Origin: Bacteroidota bacterium
GTDB taxonomy: Bacteria > Bacteroidota > Bacteroidia > AKYH767-A > OLB10
Direction of reading: 5' to 3'
DNA: 34,856 nucleotides
NCBI GenBank assembly: GCA_019136655.1
Contig: JAGVTU010000008.1
Location: 1 to 34,856 of the forward strand
A program made the translations under genes and the position numbers. Under the pieces are notes generated by a model that worked only from the letters and a program-made list of their open reading frames with translations, was not told the DNA's origin and ran no database searches. Shown here piece by piece: positions 16,748 to 23,437 of the stretch (positions are counted from its first letter, which is position 1; each line of letters begins with the position of its first letter).

Positions 16748-18688
16748 ATGAAAAACAAATTTGCCGTTCTGGCTTCGGTAATTACTGTTATTTGTATTGC
16801 AAGTACAATTCCATTTAAGCCGGAAATCGCCAAAGCTTATCATACAAAAGAGCAGATTGCTTTTTTTACCAATCACAAAATGATGACTCCAATTGCGCCT
16901 GGAGAATATTTTATGATTCCTCAGGAATGTCAGGGTTGTCATGGCTACGACACATTAGGGCTGGCTAATGTAGATGCCAACGGACATGATGTTAACCTTT
17001 ATGATGACTGGGAAACTTCCATGATGGGATTATCCGCCAAAGATCCATTTTGGAGAGCAAAACTCAGTCATGAGATGTTGCATAATCCGTCACATGCTAT
17101 AGAAACACAAAACCTATGTATTACTTGCCATGCCCCTGCCGGACATTATACAGCCATGTTTAAAGGACAACAAAACTACACCCTTGCCGATCTTGTCAAC
17201 GATTCTTTAGGTCTTTCGGGTGTTAGTTGTACTGCTTGTCATGCTATAAGTGACAGCAGTACCTTAGGCACATTATTTACCGGTAACATTCCATACGACA
17301 CAAATAAAGTGATGTTTGGTCCCTTTGAATTTCCGGTTGCAGGTCCTATGCAATTGTACGTGGGTTTAACTCCTACTTTCAGTACGCACGTTAGTGAAGG
17401 CCGATTTTGTTCGCCCTGCCATACGCTTATTTCCAATTCATTTGATTTGAATAATGTTCCCACAGGTACAACCTTTATTGAACAGGCTACATACCATGAA
17501 TGGCTGAACTCTTCTTATCCTTCACAAGAAATTACTTGCCAAACATGCCACATGCCGCAAATTGAAGATCCTGTGGTTTTGGCTAATGGAAATATAGGTT
17601 TACCGGGTCGTACACCTTTCAACCTTCATCAGTTTGCAGGTGCCAATTCATTTATGGTAAGACTGATAAAGCAGAATAAAACTTCATTAGGTGTAACAGC
17701 ACCTGACTATAATTTTGATTCCACATTGGTAGCAATTGACAAAATGCTCACCACTCAAACATTAACTGCTACAGCAAGTATTAATTCAATTGCAAATGAT
17801 ACAGCATACATTGATGTTTTACTTCATAATAAAGCAGGTCATAAGTTTCCAAGTGGATATCCTTCGAGAAGGGCTGTGGTTCAAATGGTAGTTACTAAAG
17901 CCAATGGCGACACACTGTTTGCCTCCGGTTTGTTCGACTCTGATTTTGAAGTGTTGAATCCGGTCTCTCCTTATGAGCCACATCATGATATAATAACTTC
18001 TCCGAATCAAAAACAGATTTATGAGATGGTCATGGGAAATATTTTAGGAAACCCCACTACCGTTCTCGAACAAGCTTACGCACCACTTAAAGACAACCGT
18101 ATTCCTCCTATTGGATTTACTACCCAGCATTATGCTTATGATACCTGTCAGATTATAGGTTCTGCTTCCGGTGACCCTGATTTCAATTTCAATGGAGCTA
18201 TTGAAGGGACGGGAAAAGATGCCGTTCACTATCATGTTTCATTAGGAGGTTATACAGGAGCCATTAATGTGTTTACTGCTGTATATTACCAGACTCTTCC
18301 ACCGGCATTTTTAAATGATATGAGTACCTTCTCATCTCCTGAAATCAATTCATTCATGACAATGTATGCCAATGCAGATAAGAGCCCTGTGAAAGTAGCT
18401 GCAGATACATTGTTGAACATACCGACAGGAATTCATAATGTTATCAGCGAATCATTAAAAATTACACCTAATCCTACAAGTGACGGAAGAATCATTATTT
18501 CTGATTTGAAATCTCCACTCGTAACTGTTGAACTATGGGATCAGAGAGGAAAGCGTATTCAGAATTTCAGTGAAAATGCTTTGGACAGAAATACGGTAGA
18601 AATTCAGTTACCCAAAGTGAAAGGAATTTATTATATTCGTGTTACCATAAATGGTCAGTCCCAGACAAAGAAAATACTATACATCTGA
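16748..18688 (+). CDS. Five-haem c-type cytochrome with T9SS sorting tail
   Basis: This 646-residue protein starts at ATG 16748, giving a signal peptide (MKNKFAVLASVITVICIAST); the frame also runs upstream to a TTG at 16703, but that would bury the signal. Five CxxCH haem sites are visible: Cys61 (CQGCH), Cys124 (CITCH), Cys161 (CTACH), Cys221 (CSPCH) and Cys264 (CQTCH). This arrangement fits the multihaem cytochrome c554-like group. The middle (~330-530) is haem-free beta structure. The last ~75 residues are a T9SS type A tail (ITPNPTSDGRIII, VELWDQRGKRI, VKGIYYIRVTI). Together these predict a cytochrome taken across the outer membrane and held at the cell surface. The FG-GAP/UnbV gene follows after 42 nt with no terminator, so the two are likely co-transcribed. 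Electron partners are unknown. Confidence 0.9.
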   Translation: MKNKFAVLASVITVICIASTIPFKPEIAKAYHTKEQIAFFTNHKMMTPIAPGEYFMIPQECQGCHGYDTLGLANVDANGHDVNLYDDWETSMMGLSAKDPFWRAKLSHEMLHNPSHAIETQNLCITCHAPAGHYTAMFKGQQNYTLADLVNDSLGLSGVSCTACHAISDSSTLGTLFTGNIPYDTNKVMFGPFEFPVAGPMQLYVGLTPTFSTHVSEGRFCSPCHTLISNSFDLNNVPTGTTFIEQATYHEWLNSSYPSQEITCQTCHMPQIEDPVVLANGNIGLPGRTPFNLHQFAGANSFMVRLIKQNKTSLGVTAPDYNFDSTLVAIDKMLTTQTLTATASINSIANDTAYIDVLLHNKAGHKFPSGYPSRRAVVQMVVTKANGDTLFASGLFDSDFEVLNPVSPYEPHHDIITSPNQKQIYEMVMGNILGNPTTVLEQAYAPLKDNRIPPIGFTTQHYAYDTCQIIGSASGDPDFNFNGAIEGTGKDAVHYHVSLGGYTGAINVFTAVYYQTLPPAFLNDMSTFSSPEINSFMTMYANADKSPVKVAADTLLNIPTGIHNVISESLKITPNPTSDGRIIISDLKSPLVTVELWDQRGKRIQNFSENALDRNTVEIQLPKVKGIYYIRVTINGQSQTKKILYI

Positions 18689-18730
18689 CATAAATTATAA
18701 TTATTTACTAAACTCTTAACAAATCATAAA

Positions 18731-21610
18731 ATGAAAATCAGAAATTATCACTCTCTCATGTTGAGTGTATTTACGCTTGTGGGTGTAAGTGCCAGTGCAC
18801 AATTATCATTCACAAATGCCAACAGCCGTTTGCCTTCACCGGCATTACACAGTGGTTGTCCGATTGCAGTTGTTGACTGGAATAATGACGGACTTGATGA
18901 TATCATCAGACTTGACCAGGGACGATTCTGCAATGTAGATGTTCAAATGCCCAATCAGCAATTTCAGAGAATTTATCTCGGCAATGTTGGTGTAGGTTGC
19001 TGGGGAATGGCAGTAGCTGATATTGATAAAAACGGATATAAGGATATTATTGCCGGTGGCAGCAGTTCAAATGGAATTGGCATTATAAAAACCAACAATA
19101 ATGGAACAGGAGGTAATATCACCGTACTACCCAATTCAAATTATTTTTTACAAAACCTCACCTTTGGTGATTTTAACAATGATGGTTGGATTGACATCAT
19201 GTGTTGTGATGATAATGCAGCAAGCCATATTTATCTGAATGATGGCGCAGGAAATTATCCAAGTCAGTCAAATATTATTAACTTCAATCTGCCCAACGGT
19301 TCCGATAATTCAGGAAATTACGGAAGTGTCTGGACGGACTTTGACAATGACGGTGACCTTGATTTATACATTGCAAAATGTCGTCAGAGTGTAAGTAACC
19401 CTTCTGACCCAAGAAGAATAAATGTGATGTTTGTAAACAACGGAAACGGTACATTTACTGAAAACGCTGCTGCTTACAACATCAATATAGGTTGGCAATC
19501 ATGGACAGCATCTTTTGGTGATATTGATAATGATGGCGATCTTGATCTTATGGTAACAAATCACGATCATGCAAGTCAGATAATGCAAAATGACGGAACA
19601 GGAGTTTATACAGATATAACCTCTTCAACCGGATTTACCGTATCAGACATTACACCGATTGAAAGTGTGATGGAAGATTTTGATAACGATGGTTTTGTTG
19701 ACATATTCGTTACAGGAAGTGATGCCCGTTTCTGGCATAACAACGGCAACGGAACATTTACACGTATTAATGGCTTGTTCGATAACAATGATATGGAATC
19801 ATTTGCCATTGGCGATGCAAATCATGACGGATGGATTGATATTATGGCAAGCTATGCAAACATTTATACCAATCCGACTTCAGTAGATGATGTGTTATGG
19901 TTAAACAACGGAAGCATTGAAAATATCATCACCAATGCACTTGGCAACAATGTGCCTGTCAACAATTTCTTCAATGTAGTACTGGAAGGTACTCAAACAA
20001 ATAAAGATGCTATTGGTGCAAGAGCAAAAATTTATGGAGCCTGGGGTGTTCAATTGCGAGAAGTAAGAGCAGGTGAAAGTTATGGAACAAACAACAGTTC
20101 AACATTACACTTTGGATTAGGCACAGCCACTGCTATTGATTCAATGGTCATCAACTGGCCAAGTGGTGTCAGTCAGACAATTTACAATCCATCTGTCAAT
20201 CAGTTTTTGACAGTGAAAGAAAATGATTGTATTTCACCGGAAGCAATAGTTACTGCATCAGGCCCACTCGTATTATGCACAAACGGACAAAGTCTGACAT
20301 TAACAGCACCTGCAGGATATACTTACTTATGGAACGACAGCAGTACTGCACAAACATTAACTGTTACTCAAACCGGTGAATACTTCGTGCGTATTACCGA
20401 AGCTGGCAATAATTGCAGTGCAACCTCAGCCACACTCACTGTCATTCCTTCACCAAATGAAACTCCAGCAATTACAGCTCTTGGCGAAACATCATTTTGT
20501 AATGGTGGCAGTGTACAGATTGAAGGCCCTCCCGGATACAGTTCTTATCTGTGGTCGAATGGTGATACAACACAAACAGCAACTATAACAACAGATGGTC
20601 CGGTTACGCTGACGATTCAGGGAATATGTCAGACATTTACTTCTTCACCTCTTAATGTTACAGTATTCACAGTAGCTGACCCAACAGCCAATGATGTGAG
20701 TATGCCTGTGGCAGGAAGTGCTACCCTCATTGCAACCAGTGGTTCCAATATTTCATGGTACACAACCAATCAGGGTGGAACACCCATTGCTACAGGTGAC
20801 ACTTTAGTTACTCCTGTTCTTTCGGCTAATACTACCTATTATATGCAGGCTACACAAACCTACGGTGGTGGAATTTACCCGGTAGGACTTAACAACTGGT
20901 TTGGAAACAGCAGCTACTCCGGAAGCACAACCAATGCCACTACTTTATTTGATGTGACTAACAACTGCACTTTAAAGTCAGTTAAAGTTTATACCAATAC
21001 AGCCGGAACAAGAAGATTTGAGTTGCGTGATGCATCCAACACTCTTCTTAGTTATGCCGATGTGATGGTTCAGCCTGACTCACAGGTAGTAACTCTGAAT
21101 TTCCAACTTACTCCGGGCAACAACTATACATTAGGTACTAGTACTGCCACCAATTTATTGAATTTAGGTCAGGTTAGTCCTGCTTTCAAACGTAATAATA
21201 CAGGCGTAAATTATCCTTACACTTTGGCTGATGCACTTTCTATAACAAATTCAAGTAATGGTGGTCAGTACTACTATTATTTTTATGACTGGCAGGTTGA
21301 GAAAGAAGGATATGAATGTGTCAGCAATTTCGTGCCTGTGAATGTATATATCACCACCGGGTTGAATGATTTTGCTGCAGGTAATGTTGCTGTATATCCA
21401 AACCCGGTTCATGACAGAGTAGTGATTCAGAACAACTCTACAGATGTTGTAAATGCACAGTTATATGATGCTACTGCCCGACTGGTGCAAACAGTACAGC
21501 TTAACTCAGGTGAAAACATACTCAGTGTCGGACAACTGGCAACAGGTGTATATCATCTTCAGTTAAATATGAATGGTGAAATACATAACGTACGGTTGAT
21601 TAAGAATTAA
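18731..21610 (+). CDS. FG-GAP/VCBS-repeat and ASPIC/UnbV-domain protein with T9SS tail (CRTAC1-like)
   Basis: This 959-residue protein has a signal peptide (MLSVFTLVGVSASA). A beta-propeller-like region follows (~30-420), with at least seven calcium-loop motifs: DWNNDGLDDI, DIDKNGYKDI, DFNNDGWIDI, DFDNDGDLDL, DIDNDGDLDL, DFDNDGFVDI and DANHDGWIDI. An ASPIC/UnbV domain spans ~425-498 (GARAKIYG, LREVRAGESYG, HFGLGTA, INWPSG). Two Ig-like domains (~505-655), a further beta domain and a T9SS type A tail (VYPNPVHDRVVI, QLATGVYHLQL) complete it. The propeller and UnbV pair is the CRTAC1-like layout, thought to be adhesive or protein-binding; no enzyme activity is assigned. It lies 42 nt behind the cytochrome gene, so both products probably reach the surface together and may form a complex (inference). 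Confidence 0.9.
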   Translation: MKIRNYHSLMLSVFTLVGVSASAQLSFTNANSRLPSPALHSGCPIAVVDWNNDGLDDIIRLDQGRFCNVDVQMPNQQFQRIYLGNVGVGCWGMAVADIDKNGYKDIIAGGSSSNGIGIIKTNNNGTGGNITVLPNSNYFLQNLTFGDFNNDGWIDIMCCDDNAASHIYLNDGAGNYPSQSNIINFNLPNGSDNSGNYGSVWTDFDNDGDLDLYIAKCRQSVSNPSDPRRINVMFVNNGNGTFTENAAAYNINIGWQSWTASFGDIDNDGDLDLMVTNHDHASQIMQNDGTGVYTDITSSTGFTVSDITPIESVMEDFDNDGFVDIFVTGSDARFWHNNGNGTFTRINGLFDNNDMESFAIGDANHDGWIDIMASYANIYTNPTSVDDVLWLNNGSIENIITNALGNNVPVNNFFNVVLEGTQTNKDAIGARAKIYGAWGVQLREVRAGESYGTNNSSTLHFGLGTATAIDSMVINWPSGVSQTIYNPSVNQFLTVKENDCISPEAIVTASGPLVLCTNGQSLTLTAPAGYTYLWNDSSTAQTLTVTQTGEYFVRITEAGNNCSATSATLTVIPSPNETPAITALGETSFCNGGSVQIEGPPGYSSYLWSNGDTTQTATITTDGPVTLTIQGICQTFTSSPLNVTVFTVADPTANDVSMPVAGSATLIATSGSNISWYTTNQGGTPIATGDTLVTPVLSANTTYYMQATQTYGGGIYPVGLNNWFGNSSYSGSTTNATTLFDVTNNCTLKSVKVYTNTAGTRRFELRDASNTLLSYADVMVQPDSQVVTLNFQLTPGNNYTLGTSTATNLLNLGQVSPAFKRNNTGVNYPYTLADALSITNSSNGGQYYYYFYDWQVEKEGYECVSNFVPVNVYITTGLNDFAAGNVAVYPNPVHDRVVIQNNSTDVVNAQLYDATARLVQTVQLNSGENILSVGQLATGVYHLQLNMNGEIHNVRLIKN

Positions 21611-21630
21611 ATTACGTATAACCCCTAAAC

Positions 21631-21658
21631 AAAAGGCTGTCCTTATGGGCAGCCTTTT
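21631..21658. terminator. Intrinsic terminator after the FG-GAP/UnbV gene
   Basis: Stem AAAAGGCTGTCC / GGGCAGCCTTTT (one G-U pair, loop TTAT), followed by further T. It lies 20 nt after the stop at 21610 and, read on the other strand, 75 nt past the M20 gene stop, ending in TTTTG. Confidence 0.85.
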
Positions 21659-21733
21659 TTAATTCCTGTAATCGTAAATGAACTTTAACGACTGAAAAAT
21701 ATCAAATTGGAAATTTCTTCGTCATGTTTAAGT

Positions 21734-22924
21734 TTATGACATACCTAATTCTCTTAATGAAAGATAAGTCATCAGCCCTACTCCGGTTTTCAATGCATTT
21801 TCGTCAATATCGAATGTGGGTGTGTGTACCGTAGAAGTAATTCCTTTCTTTTCGTTACGTGTGCCAAGACGGTAAAAACATGCATCGGCCTGTTGCGAAT
21901 AAAATGAAAAATCTTCAGCAGCCATCCAAATATCCAAATCTACAACATTCTCTTTTCCTAAAAATTCTTCAGCATGTTTTCTGGTGCGCGAAGTAAGTTC
22001 GGGATTGTTGTACAAAACAGGATAACCTTTGACGATATTAATTTCACAACTGCCACCCATGCCCGCAGCAACAGACTCCGCAAGATGAATCATTTTCTTA
22101 TGGGCATCCATTCTCCATTTCTCATCAAGCGTGCGGAAAGTACCCTCCATATACACGCTATCAGGAATAACATTGGTGGCTCCGTTGGCAATCACTTTCC
22201 CAAATGACAATACACTTGGCATGATTGGATTTGCATTGCGACTAATAATTTGTTGCAGCGCAACAATAAGATGCGAAGCAATCAGCACAGGATCTACATT
22301 GAGATGAGGAGTTGCTCCATGACCACCTTTACCTTTTACGGTTACATAAATTTCATCCGTACTTGCCATATAAATTCCACTTCTGAAACCTACCTTACCG
22401 GTTTCTATCAGTGGCATTACATGTTGCCCGATCACTCCCTGTGGTTCCGGATTTTTCAAAACACCTTCTTTAATCATCAGTGATGCCCCTCCTGGAAGTT
22501 TCTCTTCACCGGGTTGAAAAATCAGCTTCACTGTTCCATTAAAATCATTTCTCATGTTTTGCAGCAATGTTGCCACACCAAGTAATGATGAAGTATGTAC
22601 ATCATGACCGCAGGCATGCATTACTCCCGGATTCTGTGAGCAATAATCTGTCTGATTGGCTTCCTGAATTGGCAATGCATCCATATCGGCACGTAGTGCT
22701 ATTGTTTTGGCAGAAGGATTTTTTCCTTCAATCAAAGCTACTATCCCTGTGGTTGCAATTTTCTGTTTTTTGGAAATACCTATTTCATCCAGCCGTTGCC
22801 ACACGTATTTCTGAGTCTCAAACTCCTTGAATGAAAGTTCGGGATGCCGGTGAAGATGTTTTCTGTCCTGCAGTGTACGTTGGAAAATATCTTCAGAATG
22901 TTTATGAATCTTATCTGTTAGCAT
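21734..22924 (-). CDS. M20-family amidohydrolase (N-acyl-amino acid / hippurate hydrolase type)
   Basis: This is a 396-residue enzyme from ATG 22924. An upstream in-frame ATG at 22978 would add 18 residues but lies before a well-formed promoter, so it is unlikely. Family motifs are clear: HRHPELSFKEFETQKYV near the start, ALRADMDALPI, MHACGHDVHTSSLLG (metal-binding Cys-Gly-His-Asp), FQPGEEKLPGGASLM (Glu-Glu with the catalytic Glu) and GKGGHGATPH in the dimerisation domain. The group hydrolyses the amide bond of N-acyl or N-aryl amino acids in the cytoplasm using a two-metal centre. The exact substrate cannot be told from sequence. The gene is monocistronic and divergent from the PKD surface protein. 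Confidence 0.93.
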   Translation of the reverse strand: MLTDKIHKHSEDIFQRTLQDRKHLHRHPELSFKEFETQKYVWQRLDEIGISKKQKIATTGIVALIEGKNPSAKTIALRADMDALPIQEANQTDYCSQNPGVMHACGHDVHTSSLLGVATLLQNMRNDFNGTVKLIFQPGEEKLPGGASLMIKEGVLKNPEPQGVIGQHVMPLIETGKVGFRSGIYMASTDEIYVTVKGKGGHGATPHLNVDPVLIASHLIVALQQIISRNANPIMPSVLSFGKVIANGATNVIPDSVYMEGTFRTLDEKWRMDAHKKMIHLAESVAAGMGGSCEINIVKGYPVLYNNPELTSRTRKHAEEFLGKENVVDLDIWMAAEDFSFYSQQADACFYRLGTRNEKKGITSTVHTPTFDIDENALKTGVGLMTYLSLRELGMS

Positions 22925-22932
22925 AATCCGGT

Positions 22933-22964
22933 CAAAGTTAAACCCAAAAAACTGAGCAGCCAAA
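22933..22964 (-). promoter_or_regulatory. Promoter of the amidohydrolase gene (TTTG-N20-TAACTTTG)
   Basis: On the minus strand TTTG (22964-22961) is followed after 20 nt by TAACTTTG (22940-22933), a perfect -33/-7 pair for the Bacteroidetes primary sigma factor. The -7 box ends 8 nt before ATG 22924, so the leader would be a few bases at most. This also decides the start codon of the gene. Confidence 0.7.
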
Positions 22965-23023
22965 TTTCTGTAATACATGGAAGGCTAACCTCTTATAACA
23001 TTTTGTGAAAAATAAGAGTATCT

Positions 23024-23043
23024 GCTACTACAAATTAAGTATT
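23024..23043 (-). promoter_or_regulatory. Dyad site C, related to sites A and B
   Basis: Read on the minus strand: AATACT TAATTTGT AGTAGC. Its first 18 bases match site B (4131-4150) except for one base, and the spacer ends TTTGT or TTGT in both. The right half-site is imperfect (AGTAGC for AGTATT). It lies 60 nt upstream of the amidohydrolase -33 box and about 395 nt upstream of the PKD protein ATG, so either gene could be the target. Confidence 0.45.
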
Positions 23044-23192
23044 GTAAACACTCACTCTTTAACCCATTTTTGTGTTTATGTCACGCAAAAATATGTTTAG
23101 CTGGGTGACTTCTTAAAATTAACTCTTCTTAATTAAGGCAGTGCAATGGCATTTTAACAGAAAAGAAATTCGCTAGTCTAAAATTAAGTCAG

Positions 23193-23219
23193 AAATCCCG
23201 GGGACAACTTCCGGGATTT
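23193..23219 (+). terminator. Orphan intrinsic terminator in the intergenic gap
   Basis: The 9-bp perfect stem AAATCCCGG (23193-23201) / CCGGGATTT (23211-23219) is followed by TTATTTTAT, in the plus direction. No gene on the plus strand ends before it: the preceding gene is divergent and starts at 22924. It may end a small RNA or act as an attenuator in a long leader of the PKD gene. The only small frame seen upstream is 12 codons long (ATG 23078). Confidence 0.7.
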
Positions 23220-23306
23220 TTATTTTATGCATTGGAGTTATAACTGGTGTAACAGGATTTTTACCCTAAAAATGCCTGAACAATTACTCTACTATGATTA
23301 CTCTTG

Positions 23307-23373
23307 ATACGTAAGATTTAATACTAACATTACATATAAATGATTAAGTATTACCTAATTTGAATACGTAAGA
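23307..23373 (+). promoter_or_regulatory. Direct repeat ATACGTAAGA flanking a TAATACT/AGTATTA dyad
   Basis: ATACGTAAGA occurs at 23307-23316 and 23364-23373 (57 nt apart, about 5.5 helix turns). Between them lies TAATACT (23319-23325) with its inverse AGTATTA (23347-23353). The group ends 65 nt before the PKD-protein ATG. It looks like a control region; the binding factor is unknown. The remaining 22979-23437 gap holds no gene that I can recognise. Confidence 0.4.
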
Positions 23374-23437
23374 ATTTAAAAAATTAACTTATAGGTATAG
23401 CGATTGCATTTCTACATTTGGATAAAAATCATTCATC

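Noticed and set aside
22925..22978. Upstream ATG (22978) for the amidohydrolase.
   Set aside because: A perfect TTTG-N20-TAACTTTG promoter lies between it and ATG 22924, and the family usually has about 395 residues.
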